Assembly: GCF_019049625.1 (NCBI RefSeq)
Contig: NZ_JAFMOY010000128.1
Location: 124,001-188,000, forward strand
Origin: Rahnella ecdela
GTDB lineage: Bacteria > Pseudomonadota > Gammaproteobacteria > Enterobacterales > Enterobacteriaceae
Length of the DNA stretch: 64,000 bases
Direction: 5' to 3'
Part shown: in pieces, positions 35,645 to 44,579 of the stretch
How the letters are laid out: each line of letters opens with the position of its first letter
How positions within the stretch are numbered: position 1 is the stretch's first letter
Program-made: the position numbers and the translations under genes
Notes under the pieces: generated by a model
Database searches by the model: none
Told to the model about the DNA's origin: nothing
What the model saw: only the letters and a program-made list of their open reading frames with translations

Positions 35645-36075
35645 GCTGTGCATTCCATGCGGGTTATAGGATAGAACAATTGGGGAGAGAACGCTTTTTA
35701 AAAAAGCGTAGAAAAGTTTTAAATTTGAAGTTCAAGGTCAGGAGCAACACCGCGGGCTCGCCGCCCACACTGGCCCGCAGCTTTTTAAAAAATAAAGAAA
35801 GTAAGGTTGTGAAGTCAAAGCCTGAGGCCGGTTCCAAAATACCGCCGGAGGAGAGGTGCAAAACCGCGTGTCTTTTTACGCGGGTTGTAACCCGAACGGA
35901 GGGCTCCGCGCAGCGGCGGAATTTTGCGGCTGTCGCCACGGCAGCTGAAACATAGTCAGCGAGCAGAGCGCGCTGTGAGAAAACGCGGGAGTCCAGAGGG
36001 AGAAGGTTTATTCTCCCTCTGGTCGGTGTGGGCCGATGCCCACGACCTTGACTTTGATTTTGACTTTAAAAAGTC
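35645..36075. repeat. Structured non-coding element between glyS and yiaF (candidate interspersed repeat)
   Basis: About 430 bp without a credible gene. It starts near a 19-base palindrome ACGCTTTTTAAAAAAGCGT (35691-35709), passes through GC-rich sequence (GGGCTCGCCGCCCACACTGG), and ends in a 12-bp hairpin (35993-36022), a GTGGGC-CGAT-GCCCAC hairpin, and tandem TTGACTTTGATT/TTGACTTTAAAA blocks. Short open frames of 113 and 91 codons on opposite strands have no ribosome binding sites and overlap. It resembles intergenic elements I associate with other Enterobacterales genomes, but no second copy is here. Confidence 0.45.
35993..36022 (-). terminator. 12-bp hairpin downstream of glyS
   Basis: CCAGAGGGAGAA and TTCTCCCTCTGG pair perfectly around a six-base loop, 59 bases after the glyS stop. 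No U-run follows on the minus strand; it could terminate glyQS or belong to the structured element around it. Confidence 0.4.
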
Positions 36076-36081
36076 AACTGC

Positions 36082-38151
36082 TTACTGAAGCAGCGAAATA
36101 TCCGCAACTTGCAGGAACAGCTCACGCAGTTTAGACAGCAACGTCAGGCGGTTGATACGCACCGCTTCGTTCTCATCCATCACCATTACGGTATCAAAGA
36201 ACGTATCGACGGTTTCGCGCAGCGCAGCCAGTTCCACCAGCGCTTCTTTGTACTCACCGGCCGCAAACAGCGGTTCCAGTTTGTCGCGCAGAACCACCAG
36301 ATGCGTTGCCAGTTTCAGCTCAGCGGGTTCTTTCAGCACAGATGCGTGAACATGATCCAGCAGAACGTCTGTCGATTTCGCCAGAATGTTGGATACACGT
36401 TTGTTGGCCGCAGCCAGCGTTGCCGCTTCGTCCAGCGTACGGAAGTAGCTCACCGCTTTCACACGCGCATCGAAATCTGCCGGTTTGGTCGGACGACGTG
36501 CCAGCACAGCCTGAATGGTATCGACAGCGTGACCTTCTTCCTGATACCACGCACGGAAACGACCGAGCATGAAATCAACCACTTCATCGACAACCTTGGC
36601 GTTAGTCAGCTTGTCGCCATACAGACGCACCGCTTCTTCGGTCAGGGTTTGCAGGTCGAGCGAAAGGTTTTTCTCAACGATAATACGCAGAACACCCAGC
36701 GCTGCACGACGCAGTGCGAACGGGTCTTTGTCACCTTTCGGATGTTGACCGATACCGAAAATACCGGCCAGGGTGTCCATTTTGTCTGCGATTGCCAGCG
36801 CGCACGCCACCAGCGAGGCCGGTAATTCGTCGCCCGCAAAGCGTGGCTGATACTGTTCGTTCAGTGCAACCGCGACTTCTTCCTGCTCGCCGTCGTGACG
36901 CGCATAGTGCATGCCCATCACGCCCTGCGTGTCGGTGAATTCGAAGACCATGTTGGTCATCAGGTCACATTTTGACAGCAGACCGGCGCGTTTAGCGTTC
37001 TCAACGTTGGCGCCGATTTTCTCAGCGATCCAGCCGGACAGCGCCTGAATACGGTCAGTTTTGTCGCGCAGTGTACCCAGCTGTTTCTGGAACAGTACGG
37101 TTTCCAGACGCGGCAGGTTATCTTCGAGACGTTTTTTGCGGTCGGTATTGAAGAAGAATTCGGCATCAGCCAGACGCGGACGCACCACTTTCTCGTTACC
37201 GGAAATGATTTGCTGCGGATCTTTCGATTCGATGTTGGCCACAAAGATGAAGTTCGGCAGAAGTTTGCCCGCGGCGTCGTACACCGGGAAATATTTCTGG
37301 TCGCCTTTCATGGTGTAAACCAGCGCTTCAGCCGGAACTGCCAGGAATTTCTCTTCGAATTTTGCGGTCAGCACCACCGGCCATTCAACTAGAGACGCGA
37401 CTTCTTCCAGCAGGCTTTCGCTCAGATCAGCGATACCGCCAATCTCTTTCGCTGCTTTCTCGGCATCCTGTTTGATCAGCGCTTTACGCTGCTCGTAATC
37501 AGCGATGACTTTACCGCGCTCCAGCAGAATTTGCGGATACTGATCGGCATTATCAATCGTGAATTCAGGCTCGCCCATGAAGCGGTGACCGCGAATGGTG
37601 CGGGCAGAATCGATACCGAGGATTTTCGCCGGGATCAGTTCATCACCTAACAGCAGAGTCACGGTGTGAACCGGACGCACAAACTGTATGTCAGAATCGC
37701 CCCAGCGCATCAGTTTAGGAATAGGCAGTTTAGCCAGAGAGGCCGCGATCATCGCAGGCAGCAGTTGTTGGGCGCTTTCACCCTTGACGTGCGCACGATA
37801 CACCAGCCATTCACCTTTGTCGGTGACCAGACGATCGGCCTGATCAACGGTGATACCGCAACCGCGAGCCCAACCTTCAGCGGCTTTGCTTGGTTTACCT
37901 TCAGCATCGAACGCCTGCGCCACAGCCGGGCCACGTTTTTCAACTTCGCGGTCAGCCTGAGATTCATGCAGGCCGGAGACTTTCAGCGCCAGACGGCGCG
38001 GTGCTGCAAACCACTTAACTTCGCCGTGTGGCAGATTCGCCGCATCCAGCTCCGCAGTCAGGTTAGCTGCAAAAGATTCAGCAAGGCTGCGCAGAGCCTT
38101 CGGTGGCAGTTCTTCCGTGCCGATTTCCACCAGAAATGTTTTTTCAGTCAT
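36082..38151 (-). CDS. glyS: Glycyl-tRNA synthetase beta subunit
   Basis: A 689-residue subunit of the heterotetrameric glycyl-tRNA synthetase, the same length as E. coli GlyS. The N terminus ([19 protein letters not shown]) and blocks such as [47 protein letters not shown] and [13 protein letters not shown] are diagnostic; the C-terminal part is the tRNA-binding domain. It follows glyQ by nine bases. Confidence 0.97.
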   Translation of the reverse strand: MTEKTFLVEIGTEELPPKALRSLAESFAANLTAELDAANLPHGEVKWFAAPRRLALKVSGLHESQADREVEKRGPAVAQAFDAEGKPSKAAEGWARGCGITVDQADRLVTDKGEWLVYRAHVKGESAQQLLPAMIAASLAKLPIPKLMRWGDSDIQFVRPVHTVTLLLGDELIPAKILGIDSARTIRGHRFMGEPEFTIDNADQYPQILLERGKVIADYEQRKALIKQDAEKAAKEIGGIADLSESLLEEVASLVEWPVVLTAKFEEKFLAVPAEALVYTMKGDQKYFPVYDAAGKLLPNFIFVANIESKDPQQIISGNEKVVRPRLADAEFFFNTDRKKRLEDNLPRLETVLFQKQLGTLRDKTDRIQALSGWIAEKIGANVENAKRAGLLSKCDLMTNMVFEFTDTQGVMGMHYARHDGEQEEVAVALNEQYQPRFAGDELPASLVACALAIADKMDTLAGIFGIGQHPKGDKDPFALRRAALGVLRIIVEKNLSLDLQTLTEEAVRLYGDKLTNAKVVDEVVDFMLGRFRAWYQEEGHAVDTIQAVLARRPTKPADFDARVKAVSYFRTLDEAATLAAANKRVSNILAKSTDVLLDHVHASVLKEPAELKLATHLVVLRDKLEPLFAAGEYKEALVELAALRETVDTFFDTVMVMDENEAVRINRLTLLSKLRELFLQVADISLLQ

Positions 38152-38160
38152 GGACTTATC

Positions 38161-39075
38161 TCACTTCTCGTTCTTTTTGCACATCGGGAAGCCCAGCACT
38201 TCGCGGGAAGCGTAGTACGCCTCAGCTACCGCTTTAGTCAGGGTACGGATGCGCAGAATGTAGCGCTGACGTTCAGTCACAGAAATCGCTTTACGCGCGT
38301 CGAGCAGGTTGAAGCAATGGGCTGCTTTCAGGATGCGTTCGTACGCTGGCAGTGCCAGTGGCTTTTCGAGAGCCAGCAGGGTTTGCGCTTCTTTCTCGTG
38401 CTGTTCAAAACAGGTGAACAGGAAATCGACATCGGCGTATTCGAAGTTATAAGTCGATTGCTCAACTTCGTTCTGATGGAATACGTCGCCGTAGGTGGTT
38501 TTGCCCAGCGGACCGTTGCTCCAGACCAGATCGTAAACGCTGTCCACGCCCTGGATGTACATCGCCAGACGCTCCAGACCGTAAGTGATTTCACCGGTCA
38601 CAGGTTTACATTCCAGGCCGCCGACCTGCTGGAAGTAAGTGAACTGCGTCACTTCCATGCCGTTCAGCCACACTTCCCAGCCGAGACCCCAGGCGCCGAG
38701 CGTCGGGTTTTCCCAGTTATCTTCAACGAAGCGGATATCGTGGATCAGCGGGTCAAGACCCAGCTCTCTCAACGAGCCGAGGTACAGCTCCTGGATGTTT
38801 TCCGGTGAAGGTTTAATCATCACCTGGAACTGATAATAGTGCTGCAGGCGGTTTGGGTTTTCGCCGTAGCGCCCATCGGTCGGACGGCGTGAAGGCTGGA
38901 CGTACGCTGCCGCAAAAGGCTCAGGGCCGAGTGCGCGCAGGCTTGTCATCGGGTGCGAGGTGCCCGCGCCGACTTCCATATCCAGCGGTTGAACAATGGT
39001 GCAGCCCTGCTGCGCCCAATAATCTTGCAGTGTCAGGATCAGGCCCTGAAATGTCTTGGTATCAAACTTTTGCAT
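38161..39075 (-). CDS. glyQ: Glycyl-tRNA synthetase alpha subunit
   Basis: A 304-residue catalytic class II synthetase subunit that activates glycine (303 residues in E. coli). Visible: [54 protein letters not shown] and [17 protein letters not shown] (motif 3 region). First gene of glyQS. The 166-bp gap between glyQ and the esterase gene holds its promoter; I see no ysaB homologue there. Confidence 0.97.
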   Translation of the reverse strand: MQKFDTKTFQGLILTLQDYWAQQGCTIVQPLDMEVGAGTSHPMTSLRALGPEPFAAAYVQPSRRPTDGRYGENPNRLQHYYQFQVMIKPSPENIQELYLGSLRELGLDPLIHDIRFVEDNWENPTLGAWGLGWEVWLNGMEVTQFTYFQQVGGLECKPVTGEITYGLERLAMYIQGVDSVYDLVWSNGPLGKTTYGDVFHQNEVEQSTYNFEYADVDFLFTCFEQHEKEAQTLLALEKPLALPAYERILKAAHCFNLLDARKAISVTERQRYILRIRTLTKAVAEAYYASREVLGFPMCKKNEK

Positions 39076-39241
39076 GTTGGATTCGCACGCGAGAAAGTGG
39101 GTTTAAAGAGAGTCCGACAGTATACCCGCTGAACGGAAGATAATCAGCCAGAATCAGGCAACTAAGGCATACGGAGAGGCAGTGTTTAGGTTTCAGCGAG
39201 AATTTTCGGAAAGTTAAAGGGGCTGATTGCCCCTTTTACCG

Positions 39242-41242
39242 TTAAAACCGCGCGCTGATCCCGGCGTTATAGGAAGTCTGCTCGCCGGAATCCAGACCGG
39301 TAGTTTGCGAAACAGCGGCAAAAGCCGAGACGCTGTGGGTTATCTGCACGTTTAGGCCTGCGGTCATATCCACCCAGTCGTTGTCCTGCTCGCCGGTGGT
39401 GCGGCTGAAGCGGGTGCGGGTGGATTTGATTGCGCCGGTGGCGGTGTAGGTATCATCGCCAAACTGGCGGTCGTAGGTGACCTGAGCATACGGATTGACG
39501 ATGCCCAGTTGTGCATTAAGCCGCCAGCCCAGCGCGCCGATTTGTGAATGGGATGTCTGGTCGCCAAAGCGCATTGAGGTGCTGGTGTCGCCCTGTTCGT
39601 TATAAGCGTTGATACTGCTGTAATCCCAGCTGTACTGCGCCACAGGACCGGTTTTCAGTACCGGTAAAATTGGGAAATCCCAGCCAGCCGTGACGCGCCC
39701 GCCCATCTGTTTGCCATCGGTATCGCCGCGTTCGGTACGGGTCACCGGCCCGAGCGTGATACTGCGTTTGATGTCGTCATAGTTGAGCGATCCATAATGT
39801 AAATCGCCGTTGATCCAGCCGTTTTCGGCGATTTTGATGCCCGTAAATACCGTCGCCATTTTGCCACGTGTACGGTAGCTGTAATGGTCGGTCGGATCCT
39901 GTTTGTCGTCTGAACCGGAAATCATCAGCCCGATCATCCACCGATCGGTCATCTGATAATCCATCCCGATATTGAGCGAGTTAGAGGTTAAATCGCCGTC
40001 GCCCAGTGACGGATTCATTTTGCTGTCAGCGCTTTGTCCGGCGTAACCGCCAAACATGCCAAAAGTACCGGCATCGTTATCCTGCGTGCGTAACTGCTGA
40101 TAGCGGCTGTCGAGCAATCCTTGTGTATTTCTCGTCAGTGCCAGCGATCCCTGATTCAGCGCCGTGACTTCCAGCGGCCCGTTGAGCACCGACTGCATGT
40201 ATTGCGCGATCAGCGCATGTGCCTGCGGTGTCGGGTGGAAATGGTCTGCAAACAGGAACGATTTACTGGCGTCGAAGCCCGGCATACCGGAGGTACATTC
40301 GGAAGCAGATGTCCCGACCGGACAGGCAGTGCCTGCCGTATTGGCAAATCCGTACATCATCGGATCCGCCACCACTTCATTGAACAGTCCGTTGATATCC
40401 ACGCGCGCAATATTGCCGCCGGTTTTCGCCAGCGCAATATCCTCAGTGGTGTTGTAGGTCTCTGTCAGGCCGCCCGCCGCCACTTTTAAGGTGTCATACG
40501 CCACTGCCAGCCCTTTGGCGATAGTGTCCTGCACCAGCGGAATGCGCGAACCTTCCACCGCAGCAGCAGCCAGTGCGTTGTGAATGGCTTCGGTACGGGC
40601 ATCCGCGTTCGGCGTGTTTTGCGCATTCAGATAGGCATAAGCCGCTTCGAGCGCCTGTTGCTGCACCGGCAGTAATCCGATTTGGATCACGCTCTCCATC
40701 AGCACCGGCGTCAGGCCGATATTGGGCACCGTCGGTACGACAACCGTTCCCGCACCTGCTTTGAGTAAATCATTCACCTGAGACGCGGCCTGCGTGGCGC
40801 TGTTGGTGGCAATTTGTAACGCCGTGATAGGGTTCAGGCTGAGCGCGGCCGCCGCCAGATCATTGCCGCCAATCCAGTGAATATACAGCCCGTTCGGATC
40901 GGCTTTACCGCCAGTGGAGGCCAGATAATTTTTGACCTGATCCTGCGTGGTGTAGTCAGAATCCAGCCCCGGCACCGCAACACCGCCGCCTTCGGCATAG
41001 TTCAGTCCGCCCTGTGAAGAAGGCGTTAACGTCGTACCGAAGTCTTTCGCCAGTATTTCGTCATAGAGCGGATGGATATTGCTGTCATAAGTCCAGCGGC
41101 CAATATTGCCGGTATCACTGAGACTGTCGCCGAAAACATAAAGCTGATCGTAAGCCTGTGCCGTTGTCTGTAACCCAAGACACAACGCCACCGCGAAAGC
41201 CCCTTTCGTCAGCCGCAAGACAGAAATTTTGTTGCCGGTCAT
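39242..41242 (-). CDS. estA: GDSL-family autotransporter esterase/lipase
   Basis: A 666-residue type Va autotransporter. A signal peptide (~1-30, ending TTAQA) is followed by a GDSL/SGNH esterase passenger: nucleophile serine in YVFGDSLSDTG (~residue 38), block II Gly in NYAEGGGVAV, block III Asn in HWIGGNDLAA, and the Asp-His pair in FLFADHFHPTPQAHAL (~residues 325-335). The last ~270 residues form a beta-barrel (autotransporter domain) ending in SARF with the C-terminal Phe. It likely displays an esterase on the cell surface, like Pseudomonas EstA and Salmonella ApeE. AGGGAAATC precedes the ATG. No such gene lies here in E. coli K-12. Confidence 0.9.
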   Translation of the reverse strand: MTGNKISVLRLTKGAFAVALCLGLQTTAQAYDQLYVFGDSLSDTGNIGRWTYDSNIHPLYDEILAKDFGTTLTPSSQGGLNYAEGGGVAVPGLDSDYTTQDQVKNYLASTGGKADPNGLYIHWIGGNDLAAAALSLNPITALQIATNSATQAASQVNDLLKAGAGTVVVPTVPNIGLTPVLMESVIQIGLLPVQQQALEAAYAYLNAQNTPNADARTEAIHNALAAAAVEGSRIPLVQDTIAKGLAVAYDTLKVAAGGLTETYNTTEDIALAKTGGNIARVDINGLFNEVVADPMMYGFANTAGTACPVGTSASECTSGMPGFDASKSFLFADHFHPTPQAHALIAQYMQSVLNGPLEVTALNQGSLALTRNTQGLLDSRYQQLRTQDNDAGTFGMFGGYAGQSADSKMNPSLGDGDLTSNSLNIGMDYQMTDRWMIGLMISGSDDKQDPTDHYSYRTRGKMATVFTGIKIAENGWINGDLHYGSLNYDDIKRSITLGPVTRTERGDTDGKQMGGRVTAGWDFPILPVLKTGPVAQYSWDYSSINAYNEQGDTSTSMRFGDQTSHSQIGALGWRLNAQLGIVNPYAQVTYDRQFGDDTYTATGAIKSTRTRFSRTTGEQDNDWVDMTAGLNVQITHSVSAFAAVSQTTGLDSGEQTSYNAGISARF

Positions 41243-41434
41243 AAGTGTGATTTCCCTAAAAAATCGGCGTGGTCGCGCTAGGATTTAACGTAAGGATTAC
41301 GTAATGATTGGCTTTAAATATTGTTCAGATCCGACCAGCGTCAAGGCAGAGATTTAGAAATTGCGACGTTGCAGAGTTATCCGAGAAGTCACACACTGAC
41401 GCCACGCATTTAAGCCTCTTATAAGGACAACAGA

Positions 41435-42007
41435 ATGGCGACTACCCGATGCAGCTGGGTTTCGAAAGAGCCGGTTTACCTCGAATACCACGATAAAGAA
41501 TGGGGCGTTCCGGTCCTGGATGGCCGCGAATTGTTTGAAATGCTTTGCCTGGAAGGCCAGCAGGCGGGGCTGTCGTGGATTACCGTGCTGAGAAAACGTG
41601 AGAATTATCGTCAGAACTTCCACAATTTTGACCCCAAACGCATCGCGAAAATGACCGATGAGGATGTGGAGCGTCTGGTGCTCGACGCGGGCATTATTCG
41701 CCACCGAGGCAAAATCAAAGCCATTATCGGCAACGCACAAGCATATCTGGCGATGGAAGCCAGCGGTGAAAGCTTCTCTGAGTTCATCTGGAATTTTGTT
41801 GGCGGCCATCCGGTCATCAATAATCCGCCCGGACCGGAAGGCGTTCCGGCGAAAACGACGGTGTCTGATGCGATGTCCAAGGCGCTGAAAAAGAAAGGCT
41901 TTAAATTTATCGGATCCACGATTTGTTACGCCTTTATGCAGGCCGCCGGACTGGTGAACGATCATCAGTCTTATTGCTTCTGCCATCCCGCGAATCAGCC
42001 GTTATGA
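41435..42007 (+). CDS. tag: DNA-3-methyladenine glycosylase I
   Basis: A 190-residue base-excision repair enzyme that removes 3-methyladenine from DNA. Matches E. coli Tag: RCSWVSKEPVYLEYHDKEWG with zinc-ligand residues, LFEMLCLEGQQAGLSW, and the C-terminal zinc ligands in VNDHQSYCFCH. AAGGACAACAG precedes the ATG. The stop overlaps the yiaC start (ATGA), so the genes are coupled as in E. coli. Confidence 0.96.
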   Translation: MATTRCSWVSKEPVYLEYHDKEWGVPVLDGRELFEMLCLEGQQAGLSWITVLRKRENYRQNFHNFDPKRIAKMTDEDVERLVLDAGIIRHRGKIKAIIGNAQAYLAMEASGESFSEFIWNFVGGHPVINNPPGPEGVPAKTTVSDAMSKALKKKGFKFIGSTICYAFMQAAGLVNDHQSYCFCHPANQPL

Positions 42008-42447
42008 TCCGCGCTGCGCAGTCCGCCGACACTGAAGCCATTTTGATGCTCTGGCTGCGTAGCTCATTACTTTCCCATCCTTTTATTGCCGATTCGTACT
42101 GGTTTGAAAGTCTGCAAATGGTCAGGGAAGATTTTCTGCCCAAAGCCCGCGTCTGGGTCGATTGCAGTACAAATGATGAAATTTGCGGCTTTATCGGCGT
42201 AATGAATCAGCAGTTTATCGGTGCGCTGTTTGTTGAAGAATCTCACTACGGCGACGGCACCGCGCAGCGGCTGATGGCAGCGGCTAAAGAGGAATACCCG
42301 GTACTGTTACTGGAGGTCTATCAGCAAAACCACCGGGCTGTGGCGTTCTATCATAAAGAAAAGTTTGAAATATCCGCCCGTACCCGCCATCCCGGCACTG
42401 ACTTACCAACCTTTATCCTGCGCTGGTTCCAGCCGCTTTCGGAATAA
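42004..42447 (+). CDS. yiaC: GNAT acetyltransferase YiaC
   Basis: A 147-residue GNAT protein. E. coli YiaC (146 residues) acetylates protein lysines. Conserved here: ILMLWLRSSLLSHPFIADSYW, GALFVEESHYGDGTAQRLM (acetyl-CoA loop, a less canonical G-D-G-T form), and LLLEVYQQNHRAVAFYHKEKF. The start at 42004 overlaps the tag stop. Confidence 0.9.
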   Translation: MIRAAQSADTEAILMLWLRSSLLSHPFIADSYWFESLQMVREDFLPKARVWVDCSTNDEICGFIGVMNQQFIGALFVEESHYGDGTAQRLMAAAKEEYPVLLLEVYQQNHRAVAFYHKEKFEISARTRHPGTDLPTFILRWFQPLSE

Positions 42448-42667
42448 GTTCCTGAAATGAGTAAAAATACAAAAAGGGATATCCGGAATTCTCCTACTGC
42501 TTAACACCGCAAAATTGCGCATAAAGAGCGCCAGAACGCCGCAGGACAGATGTCCTCTCGTTGCATTTGTTTATGTTTTGACACCTTTTTCTGTGCAACT
42601 TGTTGGAAAGCAGGCAGTCATAATGCAGCGGTAAAGTTCTTAATAAAAACATCATGAAGGAAATAAG

Positions 42668-43330
42668 ATGAGCAAAAGATTACTTGTGGTTGCGGGCGTA
42701 CTTTGCGTCACTTTGGGCCTGTCAGCCTGTACCACTAACCCTTACACCGGCGAATCAGAAGCAGGGAAATCCGGCATTGGCGCAGGTATTGGGGCCGCGC
42801 TCGGCGCTGGCGTCGGGATGCTGTCTTCCTCCAAACACGATCGCGGCAAAGGCGCGCTGATCGGCGCAGCAGCCGGTGCCGCACTGGGTGGCGGTGCAGG
42901 TTATTACATGGACGTGCAGGAATCTAAACTGCGCGACAAAATGAAAGGCACCGGCGTCAGCGTGACCCGTCAGGGCGATAACATCGTGCTGAATATGCCG
43001 AACAATGTGACGTTTGATACCAACAGCAGCACGCTGAAACCGGCGGGCGCTAACACGCTGACCGGTGTGGCGATGGTACTGAAAGAGTATCCGAAAACTG
43101 CCGTGAACGTAGTCGGTTACACCGACAGCACCGGTACCCGCGCGCTCAACATGAAACTGTCACAGCAACGTGCTGACGGCGTGGGCAGTGCGCTGATCAC
43201 CCAGGGTGTTGAAGGCAGCCGCGTACATACCACCGGCGCTGGCCCGGACAATCCGATTGCGACCAACAGCACCGAAGCGGGCAAAGCGCAGAACCGTCGC
43301 GTCGAGATCACCCTCAGCCCGTTGCAGTAA
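42668..43330 (+). CDS. yiaD: OmpA-family lipoprotein YiaD
   Basis: A 220-residue outer-membrane lipoprotein (219 in E. coli YiaD, a suppressor of bamD defects). Order: signal peptide with lipobox LSAC (Cys ~21), two glycine-zipper segments (GIGAGIGAALGAGVGML and LIGAAAGAALGGGAGYYMD), and an OmpA-like peptidoglycan-binding domain (VTFDTNSSTLKPAG, GYTDSTGTRALNMKLSQQRA, NRRVEI). AAGGAAATAAG precedes the start; a terminator follows. Confidence 0.94.
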   Translation: MSKRLLVVAGVLCVTLGLSACTTNPYTGESEAGKSGIGAGIGAALGAGVGMLSSSKHDRGKGALIGAAAGAALGGGAGYYMDVQESKLRDKMKGTGVSVTRQGDNIVLNMPNNVTFDTNSSTLKPAGANTLTGVAMVLKEYPKTAVNVVGYTDSTGTRALNMKLSQQRADGVGSALITQGVEGSRVHTTGAGPDNPIATNSTEAGKAQNRRVEITLSPLQ

Positions 43331-43350
43331 ATTTTGTCGTACCCTGATAA

Positions 43351-43375
43351 AAACGGAGCCATTCGGCTCCGTTTT
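43351..43375 (+). terminator. Rho-independent terminator of yiaD
   Basis: AACGGAGCC, loop ATTC, GGCTCCGTTTT: an 8- to 10-bp stem with four T's, 21 bases after the yiaD stop. Confidence 0.88.
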
Positions 43376-43431
43376 CTCGTTTGTGATATTCTGCCGCCAC
43401 GTGCCTTCCCACCTGTGTAACGGATGCCAGT

Positions 43432-44439
43432 ATGTCTCTGAAAGCCATTGCGAAAGATCTCGGTCTCTCTGTCACCACCGTCAGCCGTGCGCTGAACGGT
43501 TACGATGACGTTTCAGCGGACACCAAAGCCCGGGTTCAGGCGGCAGCAGATTTGCGAGGCTACCGGCCAAACACCCTCGCGCGCCGGTTGAAAATGGGTA
43601 AGATCGACGCTGTTGGCCTCATTTTCCCCTTCACTTCTCATCCGTTAAGCAATTCCGCGTTTATCGAAATGGTCGGTTGTATCACCCGCGAACTGGCAAA
43701 ATACGAAATCGATTTACTGCTGGTGCCGGATGAACTGGGCACGTTTTCGTGGCGCAGACTCATCGAAAGTAAACGCGTCGATGCCATGCTGGTGGCGCAT
43801 ACGCTGGATAATGACCCGCGTCTGCTGGATTTGCAGCAGCGTAATTTTCCGTTTCTGGCGCTCGGACGCAGCGGCTGTCTGACGCAGGATTACGCCTGGT
43901 TTGATTTTGATAACCGCGCCGGAATGCAAATGGCAGTCGATCATCTCGCTGCGCTCGGGCATCAGCGCATCGCGTTTCTCGGCGAAAACAATCAGCAATC
44001 GTTTATCGGTCAGCGCTTTCAGGGTTATCTCGACGGATTATGCGAAAACGCGCTGCCGCATAATCCTGATTACGTGCATAAAATCAGCCCGAGCCGTCGC
44101 GCCGGATACCAGACCACGCAGGCGCTGCTGGCTCTGCCGCTGCCGCCGACGGCGATTGTCTGCGACTGCAATATGCACGGCGAAGGCGCAGCACTGGCAC
44201 TGCATGAAGCCGGATTGCTGCTCAGCGGTGGTGTTTCCCTGATTATCTTTGACGGATTACCATGCGACAGCGTGCCCGATGTGGCCGTAACCGCCATCCG
44301 TCAGGGCACGCGTGAAGCGGTCGGGTTACAAATAGCCACCATGACGATGGCGCTGATCCGCAACGAACCGCTGAAGAATTTGCAGGTTCTCTGGCAACCC
44401 GAATTGCAGGCGGGCGTGACCGCCCATCCACCGCGCTGA
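43432..44439 (+). CDS. LacI-family repressor of the alpha-galactoside locus
   Basis: A 335-residue LacI/GalR regulator. The helix-turn-helix is at the very N terminus (LKAIAKDLGLSVTTVSRALN, residues 3-22), followed by the hinge helix (PNTLARRLKMG) and a periplasmic-binding-protein-like ligand domain. It is 140 bp upstream of an alpha-galactosidase and permease on the same strand, with a perfect 18-bp LacI-type palindrome between them, so it is probably the raffinose- or melibiose-responsive repressor (RafR/AglR-like). Confidence 0.87.
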   Translation: MSLKAIAKDLGLSVTTVSRALNGYDDVSADTKARVQAAADLRGYRPNTLARRLKMGKIDAVGLIFPFTSHPLSNSAFIEMVGCITRELAKYEIDLLLVPDELGTFSWRRLIESKRVDAMLVAHTLDNDPRLLDLQQRNFPFLALGRSGCLTQDYAWFDFDNRAGMQMAVDHLAALGHQRIAFLGENNQQSFIGQRFQGYLDGLCENALPHNPDYVHKISPSRRAGYQTTQALLALPLPPTAIVCDCNMHGEGAALALHEAGLLLSGGVSLIIFDGLPCDSVPDVAVTAIRQGTREAVGLQIATMTMALIRNEPLKNLQVLWQPELQAGVTAHPPR

Positions 44440-44499
44440 TATTTCCCCTTTAGGTTATTTTTCCACCCTATATCACAGTTTTTAGTCTTCACAATTCCC

Positions 44500-44517
44500 A
44501 TCCGAAACGTTTCGGAT
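44500..44517. promoter_or_regulatory. LacI-type operator of the alpha-galactosidase gene
   Basis: ATCCGAAACGTTTCGGAT is an 18-bp perfect palindrome with the central CG step typical of LacI/GalR sites. It is 62 bp before the alpha-galactosidase start. Binding by the adjacent repressor is inferred. Confidence 0.8.
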
Positions 44518-44579
44518 CAATAGTTACTGCACCTGATTGCGTCTTATCAGCGCAATTTTTTGTTTGGAGCAGAGATTAT

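Noticed and set aside
35614-35955. 113-codon (plus) and 91-codon (minus) open frames beside glyS
   Set aside because: They overlap each other, lack ribosome binding sites and look like translations of a structured non-coding element.
37666-38808. 380-codon open frame antisense across glyS/glyQ
   Set aside because: It spans the junction of two essential, well-matched genes on the other strand and has no recognisable domain or ribosome binding site.
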